This document shows, piece after piece, positions 53,047 through 61,701 of a stretch of 64,000 nucleotides of DNA (its first letter is position 1; each line of letters begins with the position of its first letter). Origin of the DNA: Streptomyces violaceusniger Tu 4113 (GTDB lineage: Bacteria > Actinomycetota > Actinomycetes > Streptomycetales > Streptomycetaceae); the NCBI RefSeq assembly GCF_000147815.2, contig NC_015957.1, positions 3,410,001-3,474,000 of the forward strand, read 5' to 3'. Under the pieces are notes generated by a model, which did not search any database, was not told the DNA's origin, and saw nothing but the letters and a program-made list of their open reading frames with translations. The translations under genes and the position numbers were made by a program.

Positions 53047-53192
53047 GGCCTGTCCGGCGGACCTTCGCGGGCCCGCGACGCCTGGCACCGCGCCCCCGGC
53101 TACCGCTGGGAGGTGCCCCCTGCACCAGACGCCGCGGGCCCCGCGGCGCCGGCCGCTGATGTCACAGGCGCGAAGATCCGCCGGACAGGCCC
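53046..53192. mobile_element. MITE-like element with 24-bp terminal inverted repeats
   Basis: GGGCCTGTCCGGCGGA at 53046-53061 is repeated in inverted orientation at 53177-53192. Extended to 24 bp (53046-53069 and 53169-53192) the arms differ at one position. The about 147-bp inside has no gene. Ends of this GGGCCTGTCCGGC type are, to my knowledge, common in Streptomyces intergenic repeats and insertion-sequence ends. It lies at the stop codon of the anti-sigma-like gene. No transposase is present, so it would need one in trans. Confidence 0.55.
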
Positions 53193-53193
53193 T

Positions 53194-53217
53194 GGGCGGC
53201 CCCGAGCGGGGCCGCCC
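53194..53217 (-). terminator. actP terminator hairpin
   Basis: GGGCGGCCCC and GGGGCCGCCC form a perfect 10-bp stem with a GAGC loop, 19 bp after the end of the minus-strand actP gene. It directly abuts the MITE-like element. Confidence 0.7.
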
Positions 53218-53235
53218 AGGAGCGGTCCGTCCGGC

Positions 53236-54831
53236 TTACGCCTTCGAACCGATGCCGGTCAGCGACCGGACCTCCATCTCCGCCTGCTTCTTGGAGTCCG
53301 AGGAATCCTTGCTGAAGATCGTGCCGAGGAATCCGCAGAGGAAGGAGAGCGGAATCGACACCAGGCCGGGGTTGGTGAGGGGGAACCAGTGGAAGTCCAC
53401 GCCCTTGATGATCGACGTGGAACTGCCCGAGATCGCTGGCGAGAAGATGATGAGCACCAGGCCGGACCCCAGGCCGCCGTAGATGCTCCACAGCGTCCCG
53501 GTCGTATTGAACCGCTTCCAGAACAGCGTGTAGAGGATCGTCGGCAGATTGGCGGACGCGGCGAGCGCCAGGGCCAACGACACCAGGAACGCCACGTTCT
53601 GGCCGTTGGTGACGATGCCGCCGAGGATGGCCATGAAACCGATCACGAGCGCCGTCAGCCGCGCGACCCGGATCTCGGAGCGCGGGTCGGCCTTGCCGTC
53701 GCGGATCACGTTGGCGTACACGTCATGGGCGAACGAGGCCGAGGCGGCCAGGGTCAGCCCGGCCACCACCGCGAGGATCGTCGCGAAGGCCACCGCGGAG
53801 ACGACGCCCAGCAGCATCGCGCCGCCGATCTCGAAGGCGAGCAGGGGAGCGGCGGAGTTCTCGCCGCCGGGGGCGTTGACGATCCGGTCCGAGCCGACCA
53901 GCGCGGTGGCGCCGTACCCGACGATCAGGATCGACAGGTAGAAGATGAACATCGACCAGGAGCACCAGACCACCGAACGCCGGGCCTCCTTGGCGTCGGG
54001 CACGGTGTAGAAGCGCATCAGCACGTGCGGCAGGCTGGAGATGCCGAGGACCAGCGACAGCGACAGCGAGACGAAGTCGAGCTTGGTCATTGAGTTCTCG
54101 CCGTACCAGCCACCAGGATTGAGCAGATCCGCGCCCAGCGAGCTGTTCTGCGCCGCCTGGTCGAGGATCGCCGAGAAGCTGAACCCGAACTTGCCGAGCA
54201 GGAACACGCTCATGAAGGTCACGCAGATCAGCAGCAGGCCCGCCTTGATGATCTGCACCCAGGTCGTGCCCTTCATGCCGCCCACCAGGACGTAGAAGAC
54301 CATGACGAGGCCGACGCCGGTGATGATGAGGGCCTGCCCGCCCTTGCTGTGCACATTGAGCAGCAGGGCGATCAGACCACCCGCACCGGCCATCTGGGCG
54401 AGCATGTAGAAGAACGTGATGACCAGGGTGGAGTTGGCCGCCGCCGCGCGCACCGGGCGCTGCTTCATGCGGTAGGCCATCACATCGCCGACCGTGAACC
54501 GCCCGGTGTTGCGCAGCCGCTCCCCGACGAGCAGGAGGGCCACCAGCCACGCCACGAGCCACCCCACGGAGTAGAGGAACCCGTCGTAGCCATGGACGGC
54601 GATCGCCCCCGAGATGCCGAGGAACGAGGCCGCGGAGAGGAAGTCGCCGGACAGGGCGATGCCGTTCTGGACGCCGGTGAAGGCGCTGCCCGCGGCGTAG
54701 TAGTCGGAGGTCGTCGAATTTCTGTTGGTGGCCTTGTAGACGACGAACAGCGTGATGAGGACGAAAGCGAAGAAGACGCTCAGGTTGATTATCGGGCTGC
54801 CGGTCGTGCGGGCTGCGATCTGCAATGTCAT
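53236..54831 (-). CDS. actP: Cation/acetate symporter ActP-like (sodium:solute symporter)
   Basis: A 531-residue transporter of the SSS family with about 13 TM helices. It starts at IINLSVFFAFVLITLFVVY and contains SDYYAAGSAFTGVQNGIALSGDF, typical of ActP/DhlC-like monocarboxylate symporters, and the late conserved ALAASANLPTILYTLFWKRF. It likely imports acetate or similar short carboxylates with sodium or protons. The ATG overlaps the stop of the DUF485 gene (ATGA), the usual yjcH-actP arrangement. The stop is followed by a strong hairpin. Confidence 0.9.
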   Translation of the reverse strand: MTLQIAARTTGSPIINLSVFFAFVLITLFVVYKATNRNSTTSDYYAAGSAFTGVQNGIALSGDFLSAASFLGISGAIAVHGYDGFLYSVGWLVAWLVALLLVGERLRNTGRFTVGDVMAYRMKQRPVRAAAANSTLVITFFYMLAQMAGAGGLIALLLNVHSKGGQALIITGVGLVMVFYVLVGGMKGTTWVQIIKAGLLLICVTFMSVFLLGKFGFSFSAILDQAAQNSSLGADLLNPGGWYGENSMTKLDFVSLSLSLVLGISSLPHVLMRFYTVPDAKEARRSVVWCSWSMFIFYLSILIVGYGATALVGSDRIVNAPGGENSAAPLLAFEIGGAMLLGVVSAVAFATILAVVAGLTLAASASFAHDVYANVIRDGKADPRSEIRVARLTALVIGFMAILGGIVTNGQNVAFLVSLALALAASANLPTILYTLFWKRFNTTGTLWSIYGGLGSGLVLIIFSPAISGSSTSIIKGVDFHWFPLTNPGLVSIPLSFLCGFLGTIFSKDSSDSKKQAEMEVRSLTGIGSKA

Positions 54832-55223
54832 TCCTTGCCGACTCCCGCCAGCTCGTGGACCGTGTCCACCTGCGGGTCAAGTTTCTTGCGCGCGAAGCGC
54901 CGGTACGTCAGGACGATCGCCATCGTCGATACGAACTGCAGCAGGCCGAAGACGGTGCCGGTGTTGACCGCGCCGAACAGCTTGCGGCTCATGAACTCGT
55001 GGTCATACGCCGAGAAGAGCACGAAGGTCATGTACCAGCACAAGAAGAAGGCGCTCATCGGGAAGATGAACCAGAGCAGTCTCTTGCGGAGAAGTTTGAA
55101 CTCCGGGCTCTGCTGAATCGCCTCGAAATCGGGCTCCCCGATGTCGTCACCGCGATCGGCGAACCCCGTTCCGGTGGCCCGCTCGGATGGCAAGGAAGCG
55201 GGCGGTCGCACCGATTTATTCAT
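54828..55223 (-). CDS. DUF485 (YjcH-like) membrane protein
   Basis: A 131-residue membrane protein with two TM helices (LLWFIFPMSAFFLCWYMTFV, GTVFGLLQFVSTMAIVLTY) around VLFSAYDHEFMSRKLFGAVN. This is the DUF485 pattern, found almost always just before ActP-type symporters; its role there is unknown. The start is placed at ATG 55223 (MNKSVRPP) after GGAGAAG; the open frame upstream is probably non-coding. Its stop overlaps the actP start. Confidence 0.9.
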   Translation of the reverse strand: MNKSVRPPASLPSERATGTGFADRGDDIGEPDFEAIQQSPEFKLLRKRLLWFIFPMSAFFLCWYMTFVLFSAYDHEFMSRKLFGAVNTGTVFGLLQFVSTMAIVLTYRRFARKKLDPQVDTVHELAGVGKE

Positions 55224-55760
55224 GGTCTTCTCCGGGGTGTTTCTGACGAGGCGTCGGTTCGGAGCGCCCGCGCTCGAGCGGTGGAGGGAGGGGCGACCGG
55301 CGGGCCCTTGACGCCGCAAGTGTAGTGAGGCGCCGGATACAGTCAACGCCGCCCCCGGCTCTCACCGGTGCAGGTGGGCGGGTGTCATGGTAGACATCGG
55401 GCGTCGGCGACCTCTCGAATATGGCGGGAGTGGCCGCTGAACCAATACTTTGTCTCTCCTTCCCGTGTTGTCCATTTTGACTTGATGTCAGGTTGACGAT
55501 GGCCGCTGAGGGTTGCGCCTTGAGGACATTTCGGGACCCGGCGTTGTGTCCCAAGTGTCGCCACTGGTAGAACCTCACCTCGGGCAGAACGTCCCGTCGT
55601 GCGTGAGCATGAGTGCTGTGAGCGTGCCGCTGTGCAGTGAGTCTGCCACTGGCATATGACGGCAGCCCCGTGCTCGCCACTGCCTCCCCCGAGGTGTTTG
55701 TATAGGTCCAGGAACGCAGTCTGCGGGGGTGCTCTCAAGAAGCCGGAGGTAGGTTGATCC
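55224..55760. other. 537-bp divergent intergenic region, no gene seen
   Basis: This region separates the minus-strand DUF485/actP operon from the plus-strand OFA transporter. It is A/T-richer than coding DNA around it and shows neither convincing codon bias nor a clear hairpin. It must hold two promoters and leaves room for a leader or small RNA, which I cannot support from sequence. Confidence 0.5.
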
Positions 55761-57146
55761 GTGGGTTTCCTCGATCGCTCTCGCATCATCGCAGGGGCGG
55801 GGTGGAATCGTTGGCTGATTCCACCGGCGGCGCTTGCGATCCACTTCTCCATCGGCCAGGCGTACGCCTGGAGCGTCTTTAAGATACCTCTGGAGGATTC
55901 CCTAGACATTTCGGGGACGGCTAGCGCCCTCCCCTTCCAGATCGGCATTCTGGTGCTCGGGCTCTCCGCCGCGTTCGGGGGAACGCTGGTCGAGAGAAAA
56001 GGCCCGCGCTGGGCCATGTTCGTCTCGCTCGTGGCCTTCTCCATCGGCTTCCTGGTCGCCGCCCTCGGCGTCGCCACGCGCAATTACTGGCTGGTCGTTC
56101 TCGGATACGGCGGCATCGGCGGGGTCGGGCTCGGCATCGGCTACATCGCGCCGGTGTCCACCTTGATGAAGTGGTTCCCGGACCGGCCGGGAATGGCCAC
56201 CGGTACGGCGATCATGGGGTTCGGCGGCGGCGCGCTGATCGCCTCGCCCTGGTCGACGGAGATGCTCAAGGCGTTCGGCAGCGACACCAGCGGCATCGCG
56301 AAGACCTTCCTGGTGCATGGCCTGGCCTACGCCGCCTTCATGTCGCTGGGCGTGGTGCTGGTGCGGGTGCCGCCCGAGGGCTGGCGGCCGGCCGGCTGGA
56401 CGCCCCGCGACGACTCGGGCAAGCGGCTCGTCACCACCGCGAACGTATCGGCGAAGAACGCGGTGCGCACGCCCCAGTTCTGGCTGCTCTGGGTCGTGCT
56501 GTGCATGAACGTTACTGCTGGTATCGGGATCCTGGAGAAGGCCGCCCCGATGATCCAGGACTTCTTCCAGGACACGGCCAGTCCGGTGAGTGCGAGCGCC
56601 GCCACCGGCTTCGTCGCGCTGCTGTCCCTGGCCAACATGGCCGGTCGCTTCGTATGGTCCTCGGTCTCCGACGTGGTCGGCCGGAAGAACATCTACCGCC
56701 TGTACCTGGGCGCCGGTGCCCTGCTCTACCTCACGATCATGCTCGAAAAGGACAGCAGCACCGCGTTGTTCGTCGCCTCGACCATGGTGATCCTGTCGTT
56801 CTACGGCGGTGGGTTCGCCACCGTTCCGGCCTACCTCAAGGATCTGTTCGGCACCTACCAGGTCGGCGCGATCCACGGCCGGCTGCTGACCGCGTGGTCG
56901 GTCGCCGGAGTCGCCGGACCGCTCATCGTGGACTCCATCGCGGATTCCGCGCATGAGTCCGGGGACACCGGCCCGGCCCTCTACACCTTTTCGTTCACTC
57001 TCATGATGGGGTTGCTTGTCGTCGGCTTCATCGCGAACGAACTGGTGCGTCCGGTGAATCCGAAGTTCCATGAACCGGAGTCGGCCCAGGCGGAGTCGGC
57101 GTCCCCGGAGGAAACCCCCGACCCCCTTCCGGCAGAGAGGCGGTAA
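55761..57146 (+). CDS. OFA-family MFS transporter (oxalate/formate antiporter-like)
   Basis: A 461-residue transporter with 12 TM helices. It begins NRWLIPPAALAIHFSIGQAYAWSVF, the OFA signature, and shows the MFS loop GGTLVERKGPRWAMF after TM2 and YIAPVSTLMKWFPDRPGMATG in TM4-TM5. Family members exchange or co-transport monocarboxylates and oxalate. GTG start, with GGAGGT 11 bases upstream. A 47-residue one-TM protein follows 4 bp later and is its standard companion in actinobacteria. The nearby actP operon points to carboxylate uptake in this region. Confidence 0.88.
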   Translation: MGFLDRSRIIAGAGWNRWLIPPAALAIHFSIGQAYAWSVFKIPLEDSLDISGTASALPFQIGILVLGLSAAFGGTLVERKGPRWAMFVSLVAFSIGFLVAALGVATRNYWLVVLGYGGIGGVGLGIGYIAPVSTLMKWFPDRPGMATGTAIMGFGGGALIASPWSTEMLKAFGSDTSGIAKTFLVHGLAYAAFMSLGVVLVRVPPEGWRPAGWTPRDDSGKRLVTTANVSAKNAVRTPQFWLLWVVLCMNVTAGIGILEKAAPMIQDFFQDTASPVSASAATGFVALLSLANMAGRFVWSSVSDVVGRKNIYRLYLGAGALLYLTIMLEKDSSTALFVASTMVILSFYGGGFATVPAYLKDLFGTYQVGAIHGRLLTAWSVAGVAGPLIVDSIADSAHESGDTGPALYTFSFTLMMGLLVVGFIANELVRPVNPKFHEPESAQAESASPEETPDPLPAERR

Positions 57147-57150
57147 GCCG

Positions 57151-57294
57151 GTGACTGACGCAGACAGCCCTTCGCCGGACGTGGCCAAGACGGGTTCTCC
57201 CGTGGTCATGGTCGTGGCATGGCTGTGGGTAGCTGTGCCGTTTCTGTACGGTCTTTACCAACTGGCCGAGAAGAGCAGCAAGTTGTTCGAGTAG
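57151..57294 (+). CDS. MFS transporter small subunit
   Basis: A 47-residue protein with one TM helix (VVMVVAWLWVAVPFLYGLYQL) and a short polar tail. Such proteins are known as the small companion of OFA-type MFS transporters in actinobacteria. The GTG start lies 4 bp after the MFS stop, so the pair is translationally linked. A role in stability or membrane insertion is likely but unproven. Confidence 0.8.
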   Translation: MTDADSPSPDVAKTGSPVVMVVAWLWVAVPFLYGLYQLAEKSSKLFE

Positions 57295-57438
57295 AGCCAG
57301 GCGCGCCGACGCATCGCCGAAAGCGATGTGCCGGCGCGCTGCCGGGCGTTCGACTTTCCCCAGCCGGGGAAATCCCAGGAGAAACGGCATCGTGATACAT
57401 CCCTGTGGGCAAGCCGGTCCGAGCGCGGAGCGCGCCTC

Positions 57439-60288
57439 ATGACCCCGGGCAGGCATGCGGCCGCGCGCGATCGCTCACCGTCGTGGTGGGCCGGCGTCGT
57501 GGAATGGCGCAACTGGCGGCTGCCCGTGAAGCTGGGTGCCGTTCTGGTGGTGCCCGCTCTGCTCGCCGTCGCCTTGGGCGTCGTGCAGATCCAACGCGAC
57601 GTCGCGCGCGCGAACACCTACGCGGACGTGCAGCGGCTGGTCAGACTGCGCGGTGGGCTGATGCCGTTGATCAGCGATCTGCAGATGGAACGGACGATGT
57701 CGGCCGAGCGGCTGAGAGACAGCGCGTCCGCCGATCCGGCCATGCTCCGGCAGCAGAGCCGGCGCGTCGACCGCGCGCAGGCCGCCGTCACGCGCACCAC
57801 CAAGCGGGCACACGGTCTCGGAGGCGTTTCGGCGAACCGCTATCGCGACGCGTTCAAGCTGCTGGACGGGCTGCCCGCGCTGCGCAAGCAGGTGACGTCC
57901 ACGGACATCGGCTCGTGGACCGCGGTGACCGAGTACAGCAAGATCATCAACGGTCTGCTCGACCTGGACCAGGCACTGGGCAGCCGGTTCGGTGAACCCC
58001 AGCTCTCCGGACCGGCCACCGCGCTGTACGACCTGGAGCTGGTCCAGGAACAGGTCCACCTCCAGCACGTGATCGTCATGGACGCGCCCGACCCCGCCAC
58101 ACTGAAGGACCCCAAGCTCATCAGGGCGCTCCAGGAGTCCGACATCCGCCTGCGGGACAAGCTGAGCGACTTCCGCGCCGTGGCCACCAAGGGGGACCAG
58201 CGCGCCTACCAGCGGACGGTCACCGGCCCGGAGGTCGAGCGGCGCACCCGGCTGCTGGATACCGTGCTGTCCCAGGCGGGTTCGCAGAGCTCCGGACAGA
58301 ACTCCGCCGATGCCGCGTCGTTCTCCGTCCGCGACTGGAACCGCAGTTCGGAGGCGACCGGAACCCTCATCAACACGGTCGAGAAGCGGCTTGCCGACCG
58401 GCTCCGCGTGACCTCCGCCAAGCTGCAGGACGAGACGAGCGACCGGGCCGGTGCGGAGTCCGTGCTGCTCTTCGCCGTACTCCTGCTCGCCTTCGCCATC
58501 GGTATCGCCATCGCCCGGCATCTGCTGCGGTCCCTGACCGTGCTGCGCTCCACCGCGCTCGACGTGGCCGAGCGCCGGCTGCCCGAAGCGGTGTCGAGCA
58601 TCCGCGAGGGCGAGATGGCGACCACGTCGATCAGCGCCGTGCCCGTCCACACCACCGAGGAGTTCGGCCAGCTCGCGCGGGCGTTCGACGCGGTGCACGG
58701 CCAGGCCGTGCGGCTGGCCGCCGAACAGGCCGCGCTCCGCGGCGACCTGCGGGACACCCTGGTCAACCTCTCCCGGCGCAGCCAGAGCCTGGTGGACCGG
58801 CTGCTGCGCCTGATGGAACAGCTCGAACTGCACGAAGAGGACCCGGACCAGTTGGCCAGCTTCTTCAAGCTGGACCACCTGGCGACCCGGATGCGGCGCA
58901 ATAACGAGAACCTGATGGTCCTGTGCGGCAGCACCCCGGTCCGCCCGTCCGAGCAGCGCGTGCCGCTCGACAATGTGCTGCGGGCCTCGGTCTCCGAGAT
59001 CGAGCACTACCGGCGGGTGGTGGTGGAGCCCGTTCCGGCCGCCGAAGTGATCGGGTACGCTGCCGGTGACCTGGCGCGAATGATCGCTGAGCTGCTGGAC
59101 AACGCCACCGCGTTCTCCCCGCCGGAGACCCAAGTGGTGGTCAGCAATACACTGCGCCTGGACGGTTCCGCACTGATCGAGGTCCGCGACGAGGGATTCG
59201 GGATGAGCGGGGCCGAATTGGCCAAGGCTCATCGGCGCGTAGCGGGGGACGTATCCGTGGAGGTACCTACGTCCCGGCAGATGGGCTTGACCGTCGTCGG
59301 CCATCTGGCCCGTCGCCACGGCGTCACCGTGGAGCTGATCTCTGAGCGCGACACCGGCGGTGGGCTGCGCGCTGGTGTGCTGGTCCCTGCCAGGCTGATG
59401 CTCGCGGACAAGCCCGCGCTCGCGGGCGGGCAGAGCTCCCTGCCCGTCCGGCAGACCTCCGCCAGGACGGCCGAGCCGGTGGGCACCCGCCGGGAGACCG
59501 GCGCGGCCCCGGCGGCGCCGCTGCCGCGCCGCGCGACCGACGGCGCCCGCTCGCTGCGCGCCGGGGATTCCCCGGCCGACTCCGCGGCCACGGGCCGCTC
59601 CCTGCCGACCCGCTCCAGCGGCTCGCGGGCGTTCGTGGACGCCTTGCAGCCCGGCGGACTGCCGCGCCGGATACCTCCCGCCAAGGCCGGCCGGCCCGCC
59701 CCGGTCGGCGAGGACGCACCGGGGAAGGCCGCCGCCCCCGGGAACGGCAACGGCAAGGGGAACGGCAACGCCCCCCTGGACCGCCGTGCCGCACAGCCGC
59801 CGGGACAGCCTCCGCTGCCACCGCGGCGTTCACATCCGGCCGCTGGCGACGACGCCCCCTCGCCGTGGTTCGCCTCCGCCGAGGCCGAGACGGCCCCGGC
59901 GGGCTCCCCTGCCGAGGAGACGGCCGAGAGCCGTAAGCCGGCGGACCTCCCGGCCTCCGAGCTCCCCCGGCGGCCCGTCCCCGCCGCGCCCGCGTCCCCC
60001 GGCGAGAGCCGGCCGGATGCCGCCGATGACCCCGGCCAGATCGTCCACGAGCGGCCGGGCGCCGCGGACGCGGGCGGAATCACGCAGGCCGGGCTGCCCC
60101 GGCGGGTGCCGCGCCAGGACCCGGGTACGGACCGGGCCAAGCCGCGCGCCACCGAGGAGCGCCCCAAGCCGCGTGGAGCCGCGGACGAGGAAACCGCGCG
60201 GCGGAACGCCGGCCGCACCCATTCATTCCTCAGCAATTACCAGTCGGGCATCCGCCGGGGTCAGCCCGACGGACGCGACGAGACATAA
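57439..60288 (+). CDS. Conservon sensor kinase-like protein (CvnA type, nitrate-sensing domain)
   Basis: A 949-residue membrane protein. After one TM helix (LPVKLGAVLVVPALLAVALG) comes an outer NIT-like helical domain (about 50-310, LRGGLMPLISDLQMERTMSA), a second TM (VLLFAVLLLAFAIGIAIARH), a HAMP-like segment and a histidine-kinase-type ATPase (about 520-660) with NATAFSPPETQVVV, EVRDEGFGMSG and MGLTVVGHLARRHG as N, G1 and G2 boxes. The phospho-His helix is not typical (LVNLSRRSQSLVDRLL). The last about 290 residues are Pro/Ala/Arg-rich and disordered. ATG at 57439 follows GGAG. This is the A component of a conservon and is followed by B and C. Confidence 0.87.
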   Translation: MTPGRHAAARDRSPSWWAGVVEWRNWRLPVKLGAVLVVPALLAVALGVVQIQRDVARANTYADVQRLVRLRGGLMPLISDLQMERTMSAERLRDSASADPAMLRQQSRRVDRAQAAVTRTTKRAHGLGGVSANRYRDAFKLLDGLPALRKQVTSTDIGSWTAVTEYSKIINGLLDLDQALGSRFGEPQLSGPATALYDLELVQEQVHLQHVIVMDAPDPATLKDPKLIRALQESDIRLRDKLSDFRAVATKGDQRAYQRTVTGPEVERRTRLLDTVLSQAGSQSSGQNSADAASFSVRDWNRSSEATGTLINTVEKRLADRLRVTSAKLQDETSDRAGAESVLLFAVLLLAFAIGIAIARHLLRSLTVLRSTALDVAERRLPEAVSSIREGEMATTSISAVPVHTTEEFGQLARAFDAVHGQAVRLAAEQAALRGDLRDTLVNLSRRSQSLVDRLLRLMEQLELHEEDPDQLASFFKLDHLATRMRRNNENLMVLCGSTPVRPSEQRVPLDNVLRASVSEIEHYRRVVVEPVPAAEVIGYAAGDLARMIAELLDNATAFSPPETQVVVSNTLRLDGSALIEVRDEGFGMSGAELAKAHRRVAGDVSVEVPTSRQMGLTVVGHLARRHGVTVELISERDTGGGLRAGVLVPARLMLADKPALAGGQSSLPVRQTSARTAEPVGTRRETGAAPAAPLPRRATDGARSLRAGDSPADSAATGRSLPTRSSGSRAFVDALQPGGLPRRIPPAKAGRPAPVGEDAPGKAAAPGNGNGKGNGNAPLDRRAAQPPGQPPLPPRRSHPAAGDDAPSPWFASAEAETAPAGSPAEETAESRKPADLPASELPRRPVPAAPASPGESRPDAADDPGQIVHERPGAADAGGITQAGLPRRVPRQDPGTDRAKPRATEERPKPRGAADEETARRNAGRTHSFLSNYQSGIRRGQPDGRDET

Positions 60289-60318
60289 GGTCTCAGCGAA
60301 GATGGACAGGAAGAACCA

Positions 60319-60768
60319 ATGACCTCACCCCAGCTACGGGAGGTGAGCCAGTTCGGATGGCTGGTCACCAATTTTACCGAGCGTGTGCCCAATGTGGCGC
60401 ACGCCGTGGTGGTCTCGGCCGACGGACTGTTGCTCACCGCGTCGGACGGGCTGGCGGCCGACCGGGCCGAGCAGGTCGCCACCATTGCCGCGGGGGCCAT
60501 CAGTCTGATCCAGGGCGCCGCCCGGTGCCTGATGACCGGTGATGTGCGGTCCTCGGTCATCCAGATGGAGCTCGGCAACATGCTCCTGATGTCGATCAAG
60601 GACGGCTCATGCCTCGTGGTGCTGGCGGCGCCGGACTGCGAGATCGGTCAGGTGGCCTACGAGATGACCGTACTGGTCGACCAGGTCGGCGAGATGCTGA
60701 CCCCCGAGCTCCGCGCTGAGCTGCAGGAGCTCAACCTGCAGGGCGTGAAGCGGACATCAGCCCAATAG
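60319..60768 (+). CDS. Roadblock/LC7 protein (CvnB type)
   Basis: A 149-residue cytoplasmic protein of the Roadblock/LC7 fold that regulates small GTPases. Marks are FGWLVTNFTERVPNVAHAVVVSADGLLLTASDGL and GNMLLMSIKDGSCLVVLAAPDCEIGQVAYEM. In conservons it sits at the membrane with CvnA, CvnC and the GTPase CvnD. AGGAAG precedes the ATG. It lies 30 bp after the sensor gene and 13 bp before the DUF742 gene. Confidence 0.9.
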   Translation: MTSPQLREVSQFGWLVTNFTERVPNVAHAVVVSADGLLLTASDGLAADRAEQVATIAAGAISLIQGAARCLMTGDVRSSVIQMELGNMLLMSIKDGSCLVVLAAPDCEIGQVAYEMTVLVDQVGEMLTPELRAELQELNLQGVKRTSAQ

Positions 60769-60781
60769 GCCGGACGGGGAG

Positions 60782-61396
60782 ATGATGAGCACCGGTGAAG
60801 GCCCTTCCGGGCAGGGACCTGGGAGAGAACAGGGGGCGGAGGACGAACAGACCTTCGCCGACGTGCTCAACGCCTTCAGCTTCGGCAAAGGGCGACGCGG
60901 GCGGAAGGCATCTCGCTCCGACGGCACGCCGGAGGCCCCGTCCCGCCGTGAGGGCGGGGACGGCCGTCCCGAGGAGCCCGGGGGATCCTTCCCGAGGGCG
61001 TCGTCGGAGGCCGAGGGGCCGGCCGCCTGGGAGTCCGAGCACGACGAGAGCCAGGGCCCGGCCGCGCTCGTGCGCGCCTACTCATGGACGGGCGGCCGGA
61101 CCAGATCCCACCATCACTTCGAGGTCGAGACCCTGGTGACCACCACCGAGCTGGGTCACCGCTCCACCGACGTCCTGCAGGCCGACCACCGCCCGGTGAT
61201 CGCGCTGTGTCAGGAGCCGAGATCGGTGGCCGAGGTGGCGGCCATGCTCCTGGTGCCGCTGGGGGTGGCCAAGGTCCTGCTCGGCGACATGGCCGAGCGC
61301 GGGCTGATCGTCGTCCACCGGACGGCCTCCGAGGAGGGCGCCGCGCCGGACCGCGCCCTGATGGAGAGAGTGCTGGTGGGACTTCGGCGGATCTAG
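60782..61396 (+). CDS. DUF742 protein (CvnC type)
   Basis: A 204-residue protein. The last about 115 residues match DUF742: VRAYSWTGGRTRSHHHFEVETLV, LQADHRPVIALCQEPRSVAEVAAML and LGVAKVLLGDMAERGLIVVHR. The first about 85 residues are charged and disordered and longer than in most family members. It should couple the sensor/roadblock parts to a GTPase, yet no cvnD follows: the next gene is a secreted hydrolase 305 bp away. ATG at 60782 or 60785. The hairpin at 61415-61438 appears to end the operon. Confidence 0.88.
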   Translation: MMSTGEGPSGQGPGREQGAEDEQTFADVLNAFSFGKGRRGRKASRSDGTPEAPSRREGGDGRPEEPGGSFPRASSEAEGPAAWESEHDESQGPAALVRAYSWTGGRTRSHHHFEVETLVTTTELGHRSTDVLQADHRPVIALCQEPRSVAEVAAMLLVPLGVAKVLLGDMAERGLIVVHRTASEEGAAPDRALMERVLVGLRRI

Positions 61397-61414
61397 TGTG
61401 TCGGGCGCGCGGGG

Positions 61415-61438
61415 GCCGACGGGTTCCCGCACGTCGGC
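61415..61438 (+). terminator. Hairpin ending the conservon operon
   Basis: GCCGACG and CGTCGGC pair around a 10-base loop, 19 bp after the DUF742 stop. Confidence 0.5.
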
Positions 61439-61530
61439 ATGCCCGCATCTGTGCGTAATGTCCGCCGTGGAGCCCCCATGCGCTGATCGCTTGTGCGTGT
61501 TCCGAGCCGACACTGAGCAGTTTCACGCTC

Positions 61531-61559
61531 TTGACGTGGCTCGGTCTGATCGGTTTACT
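61531..61559 (+). promoter_or_regulatory. Candidate promoter of the GH114 gene
   Basis: TTGACG and TTTACT are separated by 17 bp, near the consensus of vegetative Streptomyces promoters. The GH114 start is about 140 bp downstream. Confidence 0.45.
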
Positions 61560-61701
61560 CCCTGGCACGCCGATGTCGAATGCTCGGCGACAGAGGTACG
61601 CCCAGCCGGTATGCGGCCCCGCCGCGAGTCCGGCCCGAGTCGCCAGGTCGCTGTCTGCGACCGAGGCGGGGCCGTGCCCACGGATCATGGAGCTCTCAGC
61701 G

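Larger units (their letters stand above)
61397..61701. other. Intergenic region with terminator and promoter, no cvnD
   Basis: These 305 bp hold the conservon terminator hairpin (61415-61438) and a good promoter for the next gene (61531-61559). No remnant of a GTPase gene is evident. Confidence 0.6.

Noticed and set aside
55224..55760. A riboswitch or small RNA in the long gap before the OFA transporter
   Set aside because: No stable conserved hairpin set or known riboswitch core could be recognised by eye.
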